Assembly: GCA_023395515.1 (NCBI GenBank)
Contig: JAEWZB010000120.1
Span: forward strand, 1-52,466
Reading direction: 5' to 3'
Source of the DNA: Bacillota bacterium
GTDB taxonomy: Bacteria; Bacillota; Syntrophomonadia; Syntrophomonadales; Syntrophomonadaceae
Length of the DNA: 52,466 nt
Of this stretch, positions 8,375 to 15,849 are shown in pieces. A program made the translations under genes and the position numbers. The notes under the pieces were generated by a model. That model saw only the letters and a program-made list of their open reading frames with translations. It was not told the origin of the DNA and did not search any database. Every line of letters begins with the position of its first letter. The stretch's first letter is position 1.

Positions 8375-9451
8375 TTGCACAAAAAAGTAATTGTTGCCAT
8401 GAGTGGCGGTGTAGACAGTTCGGTGGCCGCCCTGCTGCTTAAGCAGCAGGGTTATGAAGTTATCGGTATTACTATGCAAATCTGGCAGAACGACGAACCG
8501 ATTACCGGCGCATGCTGTAGTCTGGATGCTGTTAGTGATGCCCGTATGGTAGCCCATAAGCTAAGCATACGCCATTATGTCTTTAACTTTCGGGATGAGT
8601 TTAAAAATAAAGTAATCGACTACTTTTGCCGCGAATATCTTGAGGGACATACCCCTAACCCCTGCATAGCCTGTAACCGTTATCTTAAATTCGAGTCACT
8701 GATAAGCAAAGCCATCGCTATGGACGCCGATTTTATTGCTACCGGCCACTATGCCAGAATTATAAAAGATGACAACTCGGGTCTATATACATTGTTTAAA
8801 GGTCTTGACAGCAGTAAAGACCAGAGCTATGCCCTTTATACTTTAAATCAGCATCAATTGCACCATACCCTCTTCCCTTTGGGTATATATACCAAACCAA
8901 TGGTACGAAAGCTAGCTGAGGAAGCAGGGCTGCCAGTTTCCGACAAAGTTGAAAGCCAGGATCTATGTTTTGTATCAGCCGGCTGCTACGGTGAATTCGT
9001 AGATAATTATTCCGGCTTAGAAACTAAAACCGGCCTTTTTCGTTCCACCACCGGCGAACCTTTAGGACCTCACAAAGGAATTCATCATTATACCATAGGC
9101 CAGAGAAAAGGTCTGGGATTAGCTTTAGGACACCCGGTTTATATAACTGCTATTGATGCAGACACCAACACGGTTTGGGTAGGTGAACACCAGGAATTGT
9201 TCCACAACACTTTGATTGCCCAAGATGTCAATTATATATCGGGAACAGCCTTAGAGGATGCGCAGCATTTAAGCGCCAAAATACGCTATTCTGCTGCACC
9301 GATGCCCGCTTTAGTTACCCCGCTGGACAATAACAGAATGCGGGTAGAATTTACTACTGCTCAAAGGGCTATAACTCCCGGTCAAGCTGTGGTACTTTAT
9401 GATGGTGATCAGGTACTGGGAGGCGGAATTATAAATTCTGTCGATGAATAA
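8375..9451 (+). CDS. mnmA: tRNA 2-thiouridylase MnmA
   Basis: A 358-residue enzyme that thiolates U34 of tRNA Glu, Gln and Lys using persulfide sulfur. It has the PP-loop SGGVDSS (residues 10-16), catalytic C97 in TPNPCIAC, and the second cysteine C198 in SQDLCFV. The C-terminal domain has the usual GLGLALGHPVY and RYSAAPMPA blocks. The start is TTG behind AAAGGATGG. Placement after iscS-iscU fits its dependence on desulfurase sulfur. Confidence 0.95.
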   Translation: MHKKVIVAMSGGVDSSVAALLLKQQGYEVIGITMQIWQNDEPITGACCSLDAVSDARMVAHKLSIRHYVFNFRDEFKNKVIDYFCREYLEGHTPNPCIACNRYLKFESLISKAIAMDADFIATGHYARIIKDDNSGLYTLFKGLDSSKDQSYALYTLNQHQLHHTLFPLGIYTKPMVRKLAEEAGLPVSDKVESQDLCFVSAGCYGEFVDNYSGLETKTGLFRSTTGEPLGPHKGIHHYTIGQRKGLGLALGHPVYITAIDADTNTVWVGEHQELFHNTLIAQDVNYISGTALEDAQHLSAKIRYSAAPMPALVTPLDNNRMRVEFTTAQRAITPGQAVVLYDGDQVLGGGIINSVDE

Positions 9452-9470
9452 GGGGCAAAGAGGCTGCCGC

Positions 9471-9501
9471 AAAAAATCATCTCCTTTTTTAGGGAGATGA
9501 T
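9471..9501 (-). terminator. Terminator of the GGDEF gene
   Basis: ATCATCTCC (9476-9484) and GGAGATGAT (9493-9501) form a perfect 9-bp stem. On the minus strand it is followed by TTTTTTG, so it ends the reverse GGDEF transcript. Confidence 0.75.
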
Positions 9502-9534
9502 GAAATATCGTCTATTGAAAAATAGGTATCTTAT

Positions 9535-11064
9535 TTACAATACCGTAATACAATTGCGCTCCCGGTGCTTTGACTGATAAAGAGCCCGGTCAGCTTTCCT
9601 CATCAGAGTTTCTAAGCTCTGACCGTTTTGCTTCTTGGTCATGCCAATACTAACAGTTACATGAAATTGGTTGCCAAAATAGCGATATACATGCTGTTCT
9701 GCTGTTGTAAGCAATTTCTGGGCTTTCTGCATAACTTCTTCATCACTCAAGCCCGCAAGCAAAACCACAAATTCTTCCCCTCCCAGACGGGCAATAAGAC
9801 CTTCTTCGTCAAAACTTCTTTTTAGTATCTGCGCAAATTCCCGAATCACTAAATCACCGGTGGGATGACCATACTGGTCATTCACATCTTTAAAGTGATC
9901 TAAATCCAACATCAAAAGATGAAGATTAATACCGCTTTCCTCGGCTTTGGCCATCCATTCCCTTCCCCTCGTGATAAAGGCTCTCCGATTACTTAACACA
10001 CTAAGTTCATCGGTCATTGCCTGCTTTTTTAACTCTTCATTCAACTGATATATTTCTGTCATATCACGAATAGTTTTTATCCATCCGCGTAACATATTGT
10101 GATCATCTATATTTTTTGTACTAATGTCATAATAACGTTCCTCACCATTAACCCGCAGTTTCAAGACAAAAGTTTTCTTTTTCTTCAGGACTTCATGCAA
10201 ATTAGCAGACTTTCCAAACAGAGTAGACAAGTATTTATTTTCCAAACGTATACCCGCCTGTTCAAAAAGCTTTTGCGCACTATCATTGTAGTCCAAAATC
10301 CTGTTTTGGTAATTAACCAGCAAAATAGCATCACTGCTGGCCTCAAACACCTTACTTCTAGCCATAGATTTAGTTTCTAGCAAATCATAGCGCGATATGG
10401 CTAAAATAACCATAATACATGTGAGAGGAAGACATAAAGCCATATAGTCAATCGGTAATCCATATGGTTTAAAATTCATAAGCAAGAGACCTGTCACGGC
10501 AACCACCGAAGCTGCTATTACAAGCATAATTTTACCTGCCTGCTTGGGTATATCTTTTAGGGAATCGTATATAAACAGGTTCATAGCTACTATAATCATT
10601 AGCATAGAGTGCACGATTTGAACATACATCCATGGCCCGATCTCCTTTAAGAAAAATAATCCTCCCAATGCTTCCACATATGCTACCGAAGCAAAATAAA
10701 GCCCGTGATAATCATTTGTAAAACGCAGCATAAGGGTCACCAAGGGAATCACAAAAATTGCCGCGCCAAGAATTTTTTTGTGCTGTGTAAAATAGCCGGT
10801 ATACATCAATACGGTTGTCAGCCATAAAGATGACACAAAGGGAATTCCGATATATTCTATATAGTTCCAGAATAGAATCTGTACAGGAGTGTATGAATTT
10901 AGCTCCATGGTATATCCGAGTATGTAAAAACATATCGCCAGACATAACAATAAGCTGGCCTTGGTGTAGTTCGAGCCGTTTAAAGCTCTCATGTGTACGG
11001 CACAAAAAACAACTGCGACAGTTACTGATAATAAATATAAACTGATTAAATTAATCAAAAGCAT
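9535..11064 (-). CDS. Membrane diguanylate cyclase: 7-helix sensor, PAS, GGDEF
   Basis: A 509-residue protein with about seven N-terminal membrane helices of the histidine-kinase-N type (residues 1-225), a PAS domain (about 235-345, EASSDAILLVNYQNRILDYND), and a C-terminal GGDEF domain. The active-site loop is GGEEF at 428-432 and the metal site DLDHFKDVND is intact, so it should make cyclic di-GMP from GTP. The inhibitory RxxD site is not at its usual place (DEEG there), so product inhibition may be lost. Single gene with its own terminator. Confidence 0.88.
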   Translation of the reverse strand: MLLINLISLYLLSVTVAVVFCAVHMRALNGSNYTKASLLLCLAICFYILGYTMELNSYTPVQILFWNYIEYIGIPFVSSLWLTTVLMYTGYFTQHKKILGAAIFVIPLVTLMLRFTNDYHGLYFASVAYVEALGGLFFLKEIGPWMYVQIVHSMLMIIVAMNLFIYDSLKDIPKQAGKIMLVIAASVVAVTGLLLMNFKPYGLPIDYMALCLPLTCIMVILAISRYDLLETKSMARSKVFEASSDAILLVNYQNRILDYNDSAQKLFEQAGIRLENKYLSTLFGKSANLHEVLKKKKTFVLKLRVNGEERYYDISTKNIDDHNMLRGWIKTIRDMTEIYQLNEELKKQAMTDELSVLSNRRAFITRGREWMAKAEESGINLHLLMLDLDHFKDVNDQYGHPTGDLVIREFAQILKRSFDEEGLIARLGGEEFVVLLAGLSDEEVMQKAQKLLTTAEQHVYRYFGNQFHVTVSIGMTKKQNGQSLETLMRKADRALYQSKHRERNCITVL

Positions 11065-11457
11065 TAAATTCCCTCACTTGATCACCCATACTGCTTTTTG
11101 ATGCCTAAAACAAAAAATAATCGCCAGTAGGGGTAACTATATCTTAAAAAGTGTTTTCAGGATATAGATGCCTGCTAATATTGGCGGAAAATTCTTAATT
11201 TTCAGGATGTACAGCTAATCCTGATTATAGGATATCACGTTTTCAATCTATAACAATAAAAACAGATTGAGCCTGCCCTTAAGAAAGAGCAGGCTCTTGC
11301 ACGGTTTTCGGCAGCCAGGCTTTTATAGTGCCTCCTAATGCCTTAGACTCTGCAGCTTTAGGTCCCAATTTTTAGATCGGTTAGCCTTAAAACTTTTATT
11401 GATGAAATTATGCTTATTTTACGAATCCCACTCCTATGAAAATTGATGTAAAAACAG
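11065..11457. other. 393-bp gap between the GGDEF gene and metY
   Basis: No complete gene found. A hairpin is noted separately. On the minus strand about 30 codons (about 11284-11373; product like GGTIKAWLPKTVQEPAL) read like coding sequence but have a stop immediately upstream and no start, so this may be the end of a decayed gene. Confidence 0.4.
11262..11296 (-). terminator. Possible terminator downstream of metY
   Basis: GAGCCTGC (11269-11276) and GCAGGCTC (11289-11296) form a perfect 8-bp stem. On the minus strand AATCTGTTTTTATTG follows, so the T-run begins five bases after the stem. Confidence 0.45.
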
Positions 11458-12738
11458 TTAGAACGCTTGGTCAAGGTCAAAAATCAAATCATCAATATGC
11501 TCGGTTCCAATGGATAAACGTACGGTATTAGGTTTAATTCCTGAATTCAAAAGCTCCTGTTCACTCATTTGAGAATGGGTGGTGCTGGCAGGATGAATGA
11601 CCAAGGACTTAACATCTGCTACGTTGGCCAGTAAAGAAAATATTTTCAGTTTATTGATAAAGGCTTGGGCCTCCTCAGCACCGCCCTTGATTTCGAAAGT
11701 AAAGATCGAACCGCCGCCTTGGGGAAAATACTCCTGATACAACTTGTGATACGGACTCTCCGGCAGGGACGGGTGGTTTATACGCTCGACTTGGGGATGG
11801 TTTTTAAGAAATTCAATAACCTTAAGGGTATTACTAACATGACGTTCTACGCGCAGAGAAAGTGTTTCAAGCCCCTGCAGAAACAGGAAAGAGTTAAAAG
11901 GACTAAGGGTCGAGCCGGTATCTCTCAAAAGTGTTACCCGCGCTTTGGTGATATAGGCTGCAGCTCCGGCAGCTTCGGTTAAGCGGACACCATGGTAACT
12001 GGGATTCGGTTCAGAAAGTCCGGGGAATTTTTTAGAGGCGGCCCAATCAAACTTTCCACTGTCAACAATGACCCCACCAATGGACGTTCCATGTCCCCCA
12101 ATAAATTTGGTTGCGGAGTGCACTACAATATCGGCCCCATATTCAAAGGGGCGCAGCAGGTAGGGGGTGGCAAAGGTATTGTCAATAATTAGAGGAATCC
12201 CATTTTTATGGGCTAAGTCAGCCACTGCCCGGATATCAATGAGACTAGAGTTGGGATTGCCTAAGGTTTCAATAAAAATAGCCTTGGTATTGGGCTGAAT
12301 GGCAGTTTCAAAACTCCCGGGCAAATCAGGGTTTACAAAGGTCACATCAATTCCAAAATCCTTGAAGGTATGTTCAAACAAATTATACGTGCCCCCATAT
12401 ATGGTGTTGGCGGAAACGATATGATCACCAGACCGGGCAATATTTTGTATAGCATAGGTGACCGCAGCAGCCCCGCTGGACAATGCCAAGGCTCCGATTC
12501 CATTCTCCAAAGCGGCCATACGCTTTTCAAACACATCAGAGGTGGGATTCATAATACGAGAATAAATATTCCCGGATTCTATAAGGCCAAACCGCCCGGC
12601 GGCTTGAGCTGAGTCCGCAAAAACATAAGACGACGTTTGATAGATAGGAACAGCCCGGGCGTCTGTGGCCAGATCTGGACTTTCCTGCCCTGCATGTATC
12701 TGCAGGGTCTCAAATTTATATACTCTTTCCACTGTCAT
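11458..12738 (-). CDS. metY: O-acetylhomoserine sulfhydrylase (MetY)
   Basis: A 426-residue Cys/Met-metabolism PLP enzyme that makes homocysteine from O-acetylhomoserine and sulfide. Signature blocks are ETLQIHAGQ, PIYQTSSYVF, YSRIMNPT and the PLP lysine K211 in HSATKFIGGHG. The length of ~426 fits the sulfhydrylase branch rather than the ~380-residue cystathionine branch. The start is placed at ATG 12738 (MTVERVYKF) because AGGAG lies 10 bases upstream; earlier in-frame ATGs overlap that site. Dyad operators of TTCCTAT/ATAGGAA type lie just upstream. Confidence 0.9.
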   Translation of the reverse strand: MTVERVYKFETLQIHAGQESPDLATDARAVPIYQTSSYVFADSAQAAGRFGLIESGNIYSRIMNPTSDVFEKRMAALENGIGALALSSGAAAVTYAIQNIARSGDHIVSANTIYGGTYNLFEHTFKDFGIDVTFVNPDLPGSFETAIQPNTKAIFIETLGNPNSSLIDIRAVADLAHKNGIPLIIDNTFATPYLLRPFEYGADIVVHSATKFIGGHGTSIGGVIVDSGKFDWAASKKFPGLSEPNPSYHGVRLTEAAGAAAYITKARVTLLRDTGSTLSPFNSFLFLQGLETLSLRVERHVSNTLKVIEFLKNHPQVERINHPSLPESPYHKLYQEYFPQGGGSIFTFEIKGGAEEAQAFINKLKIFSLLANVADVKSLVIHPASTTHSQMSEQELLNSGIKPNTVRLSIGTEHIDDLIFDLDQAF

Positions 12739-12766
12739 AAAATTCATTCTCCTCATTATTGTATTT

Positions 12767-12802
12767 TTCCTATAGCTTTAATAGGAATTAGGGCTATAGG
12801 AA
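12767..12802 (-). promoter_or_regulatory. Rrf2-type operator upstream of metY
   Basis: TTCCTAT (12767-12773), 7 bp, ATAGGAA (12781-12787), then a second ATAGGAA (12796-12802). This dyad resembles the CymR-type sites of Firmicutes and lies between the Rrf2 gene and metY, about 30 bp before the metY start. Confidence 0.6.
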
Positions 12803-12842
12803 ACCCATATTTTTATATTGTGCAAGCAGTTCTAACCACGTA

Positions 12843-13265
12843 TTAATCCAAGCAAACCTCACATTGTTTCTTTACCAGGTCTTCCAAGGTAATATGGTCT
12901 ACCACACTGTTGATGGCATCTTCGATCTGCTTCCACACATCCAATGTTACGCAGGTTTCGCAACGTGAACACTGATTAGGTTCATCCTCCATACATGCTA
13001 CCGGAACCAGCCGGCCTTCGATTAATCTTAAAATCATTCCTACGGTATATTGGCTGGCGGGCCGAGTCAACTTATAGCCGCCCTGAGGGCCGCGGATACT
13101 TTTCACAAAACCTGCCCGGCTTAAAATCGTAATTATCTGTTCCAAATATTTATTGGAAATCTCCTGACGTTCGGCAATACTTTTAATAGTTACATATTCA
13201 TCATTGTGTATGGCCAAATCCAGCATCATTCGCAGCGCATACCGGCCTCTGGTGGAAATTTTCAT
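12843..13265 (-). CDS. Rrf2 family regulator with cysteine cluster
   Basis: A 140-residue Rrf2 winged-helix protein (MKISTRGRYALRMMLDLA, then SIRGPQGGYKLTR). It has four cysteines C91, C99, C102 and C105 in the IscR-like ligand zone, so it may bind a Fe-S cluster. It lies directly upstream of metY in the same direction, with the TTCCTAT/ATAGGAA dyad between them, and has its own promoter overlapped by an ATTCA-N13-TGAAT dyad. A role in sulfur amino acid control is inferred from position; CymR function fits the cysteine-free paralog at 15381 better. Confidence 0.85.
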   Translation of the reverse strand: MKISTRGRYALRMMLDLAIHNDEYVTIKSIAERQEISNKYLEQIITILSRAGFVKSIRGPQGGYKLTRPASQYTVGMILRLIEGRLVPVACMEDEPNQCSRCETCVTLDVWKQIEDAINSVVDHITLEDLVKKQCEVCLD

Positions 13266-13287
13266 GCTATCACATCCTATTTTTACT

Positions 13288-13323
13288 ATTCACTATTATA
13301 ATATATGAATAATAGGATTTCAA
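13288..13323 (-). promoter_or_regulatory. Promoter and dyad operator of the Rrf2 gene
   Basis: On the minus strand TTGAAA (13323-13318), 17-bp spacer, TATAAT (13300-13295). Overlapping the -10 box is ATTCA-N13-TGAAT (13288-13310), the same 23-bp dyad as upstream of cysK. ATCCTAT and ATAGGAT also flank it. This arrangement suggests repression, probably by an Rrf2 protein. Confidence 0.7.
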
Positions 13324-13332
13324 ACTTAAAGG

Positions 13333-14181
13333 TTATCGGCTCAATTTCTGGGCCAGTTCCAGCAGGCCCGGTTCGAAATCTACCCCGAAGCGAATATCAC
13401 TTCCAGCCTGCCTCGTACGCTCTATACTTTTTACGGTAAAATCCACCGCAACAGCAGTAGCGCTGGGCAGATTCAGTCCCTTCAAAAGAGCGGCCACCAT
13501 GGCACTGGCGAACACATCTCCCGTCCCATGAAAGTATTCAGGTATGTGTTTAGCAAAGGCAAAATCAATTTCTTCTTTACCGGCATCGTAACTCGCTGCC
13601 CCCAACTGCTCATCATCAAAATAAACCCCGGTGAGAACAACTTGCTTGGGCCCCAACTTGGCAAGGCTGCGCAAAAGTTTCTCAATATATCTAGGAGTAT
13701 AAGGCCCTTCCTTATAAGGTTCCTCCAGCAAAAGAACCGCCTCCGTAATATTAGGAACAATTACATCTGCTTTGCTGCACAAAGTGCACATTCCGGCGGG
13801 AAAACTATCCGGAAAAATTTTATATAGTTCGCCGTTATCCGCCATAACCGGATCAACAATAAAAAGATTTTCCTTTTGCCGAAATTTATCAAAGACTTCC
13901 TTGACGACCTCAATTTGCTCAAACGAGCCCAAAAATCCGGTATAAAGAGCATCAAATTCCAAACCCAGGGATTTCCAATGTTCTGTAACAGGTAAAATTT
14001 CATCGGTCAGATCCCGGAAAGTATAGCCCGGTATTCCCCCGGTATGGGTGGAAAGCAGAGCGGTTGGAATCACACTTACCTCAATGCCGGCAGCAGAAAT
14101 AATAGGCAAGGCTACGGTAAGGGAACACCTTCCGAAACAGGATATGTCGTGAATAGCAGCAATTCTTTTTTGAATGGGCAT
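13333..14181 (-). CDS. pdxY: Pyridoxal/pyridoxamine kinase
   Basis: A 282-residue ribokinase-superfamily kinase phosphorylating vitamin B6 vitamers at the 5' position to supply PLP. Blocks seen are HDISCFGRCSLTVALPI at the start, STHTGGIPGY, VDPVMADNGELY, PNITEA and the C-terminal HGTGDVFASA anion hole with its catalytic aspartate. The start is ATG 14181 behind AGGAGG. It sits between cysK and the Rrf2/metY genes, in the same direction; all the sulfur enzymes around it need PLP, which gives a clear reason for the clustering. Confidence 0.88.
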   Translation of the reverse strand: MPIQKRIAAIHDISCFGRCSLTVALPIISAAGIEVSVIPTALLSTHTGGIPGYTFRDLTDEILPVTEHWKSLGLEFDALYTGFLGSFEQIEVVKEVFDKFRQKENLFIVDPVMADNGELYKIFPDSFPAGMCTLCSKADVIVPNITEAVLLLEEPYKEGPYTPRYIEKLLRSLAKLGPKQVVLTGVYFDDEQLGAASYDAGKEEIDFAFAKHIPEYFHGTGDVFASAMVAALLKGLNLPSATAVAVDFTVKSIERTRQAGSDIRFGVDFEPGLLELAQKLSR

Positions 14182-14241
14182 CAATATGCCTCCTAACTAT
14201 AATAAACATTTACAAATTCGCTTAAGCCCTTGAAACATATT

Positions 14242-15174
14242 TTACTCGGAAAAAAGCGGAGTAGAAAGGTATCTTTCACCAGTATCGGGGAGGATTACCA
14301 CTATCGCCTTACCTGCATTTTCCGGACGTCTTGCCAGTTCAGTAGCTGCCCAAAGGGCTGCCCCGGAAGAAATACCCACCAGTAACCCTTCTGTTTTGGA
14401 AAGCTCCTTGCCCACCGCAAATGCGTCTTCATTCTTTACGCGAATAATCTCATCATAGATAGATGTATTCAACACTTCAGGAACAAAACCGGCTCCGATT
14501 CCCTGAATTTTATGAGGACCAGGTTTCCCTTCAGAAAGTACCGGAGATGCATCAGGCTCCACAGCCACTACCTGAATATGGGGATTTTTCGTTTTTAAAT
14601 ATTCGCCTGCTCCGGTTAGAGTACCACCGGTGCCGACGCCGGATACCAAAATATCAACCTTGCCATCGGTATCCTCCCAGATCTCAGGACCAGTGGTTTT
14701 TCGGTGAATTTCCGGGTTCGCAGGATTTACAAACTGACCGGGAACGAAGGAATGGGGAATTTCCTGGGCTAGTTCCTCGGCTTTAGTAATGGCGCCGGAC
14801 ATACCTTTAGACCCTTCGGTAAGCACCAGCTCAGCCCCATATGCTTTAAGCAGGTTCCTGCGTTCGATGCTCATCGTTTCAGGCATAGTAAGAATAATAC
14901 GATACCCCCGGGATGCTGCCACTGCTGCCAGGCCAATACCAGTGTTTCCGCTGGTGGGTTCAATGATAACAGATTCGGAATTCAGCAATCCTTTTGCTTC
15001 TGCATCCTCAATCATAGCTTTGGCAATCCGGTCCTTTACACTTCCGGCCGGATTAAAATACTCCAGCTTACCAATCACAGTCGCCTGAAGTCCCTCTTTC
15101 TTTTCATAGTTAGCAAGCTCCAGCAGGGGTGTTTTTCCAATTAGATCGGTTAAATTCTTGTAAACCTTGGACAT
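14242..15174 (-). CDS. cysK: Cysteine synthase A (O-acetylserine sulfhydrylase)
   Basis: A 310-residue fold-type II PLP enzyme forming cysteine from O-acetylserine and sulfide. The PLP lysine is K47 in NPAGSVKDR; the substrate loop is TSGNTG (74-79); the phosphate loop is GVGTGGT. The start is ATG 15174 (MSKVYKNL) behind GGAGG. Divergent from the CymR-like gene, with a perfect 17-bp-arm palindrome over its -10 region. In Bacillus, CysK also binds the CymR regulator; the neighbour here has the matching C-terminal tail. Confidence 0.95.
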   Translation of the reverse strand: MSKVYKNLTDLIGKTPLLELANYEKKEGLQATVIGKLEYFNPAGSVKDRIAKAMIEDAEAKGLLNSESVIIEPTSGNTGIGLAAVAASRGYRIILTMPETMSIERRNLLKAYGAELVLTEGSKGMSGAITKAEELAQEIPHSFVPGQFVNPANPEIHRKTTGPEIWEDTDGKVDILVSGVGTGGTLTGAGEYLKTKNPHIQVVAVEPDASPVLSEGKPGPHKIQGIGAGFVPEVLNTSIYDEIIRVKNEDAFAVGKELSKTEGLLVGISSGAALWAATELARRPENAGKAIVVILPDTGERYLSTPLFSE

Positions 15175-15193
15175 ATCATTACCTCCATCTTTA

Positions 15194-15253
15194 ATTAATG
15201 TATTCATATATGTTTTATATGAATACATTAATCCTCTCCAACGACAATGTCAA
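15194..15253 (-). promoter_or_regulatory. cysK promoter overlapped by a long palindrome
   Basis: On the minus strand TTGACA (15253-15248), 17-bp spacer, TAATGT (15230-15225). A perfect inverted repeat covers the -10 box and start point: ATTAATGTATTCATATA (15194-15210), loop TGTTT, and its complement (15216-15232). It contains ATTCA-N13-TGAAT, shared with the Rrf2 gene promoter at 13288. It could be an operator, or an RNA hairpin at the 5' end of the message. Confidence 0.72.
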
Positions 15254-15304
15254 TATCTTTTATTATATTATTTCTATAAATTTAGTATGATTTTAGTTTT
15301 CCTA

Positions 15305-15333
15305 TTGACAAGAGCTTTTTTAAATCTTATTAT
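15305..15333 (+). promoter_or_regulatory. Promoter of the cymR-like operon
   Basis: TTGACA (15305-15310), 17-bp spacer, TATTAT (15328-15333). ATTCA and TGAAT half-sites (15332-15336 and 15355-15359) flank the expected start point, spaced 18 bp apart, suggesting autoregulation. Confidence 0.7.
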
Positions 15334-15380
15334 TCAATACACACTATTTATATATGAATTATATAGAGATGGGTGAAACT

Positions 15381-15827
15381 ATGAGAATATCAGCAAAAGG
15401 ACAGTATGCCCTGGCGGCAGTTATAAGCATGGCACAGCAATATAATAATGAAGAATATATTACGGTAGCCAGCCTGGCTGAAAAACTTGATATTTCTAAA
15501 ATATATTTGGAACAGGCTTTTTCTCTATTAAAAAGAGCCGGACTGGTTCTTTCCACCAAAGGTGCACAGGGTGGTTATAAATTGGCACGAATGCCAAAAC
15601 AGATAACCGTGCTGGACGTATTACTGGCTGTGGAAGCATCTTTATTCGAACAGACTCAGAAAACTGCTTCAGACAAAGCTCCAGAGATTAACAAAGCCCT
15701 GCGGTTATCTGTTTTCGACGTGTTAGATAGAAGTATAACGGAAACATTACGTACCATTACCCTCTCCGATCTTGTCAATGAGGCAGAGAAGTATAAGGAA
15801 GAGGACGCGATAATGTTTTATATTTAA
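15381..15827 (+). CDS. cymR: Rrf2 family cysteine metabolism regulator, CymR-like
   Basis: A 148-residue Rrf2 winged-helix protein (MRISAKGQYALAAVI, STKGAQGGYKLAR) with no cysteine at all, so it cannot hold a Fe-S cluster through cysteine. It ends IMFYI, matching my recollection of the Bacillus subtilis CymR C-terminus (YMFYI), which resembles the serine acetyltransferase tail that docks in the CysK active site. In B. subtilis a CymR-CysK complex represses cysteine genes. It is divergent from cysK and heads an operon with a cystathionine enzyme and patB. ATG 15381 is the start; an upstream ATG at 15354 has no ribosome site. Confidence 0.85.
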   Translation: MRISAKGQYALAAVISMAQQYNNEEYITVASLAEKLDISKIYLEQAFSLLKRAGLVLSTKGAQGGYKLARMPKQITVLDVLLAVEASLFEQTQKTASDKAPEINKALRLSVFDVLDRSITETLRTITLSDLVNEAEKYKEEDAIMFYI

Positions 15828-15849
15828 AAATTTATCTAGGGAGGGGCTT

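Noticed and set aside
11284..11373. Coding-like stretch on the minus strand near the metY terminator
   Set aside because: A stop lies directly before it and no start was found; too short to name.
11065..11457. SAM or T-box riboswitch near metY
   Set aside because: The gap is downstream of metY, and the true upstream region (12739-12842) holds dyad operators and is too short for either RNA class.
13333..13827. Overlapping 80-100 codon frames antisense or shifted within the pyridoxal kinase gene
   Set aside because: They are shadows of a strongly recognised kinase gene.
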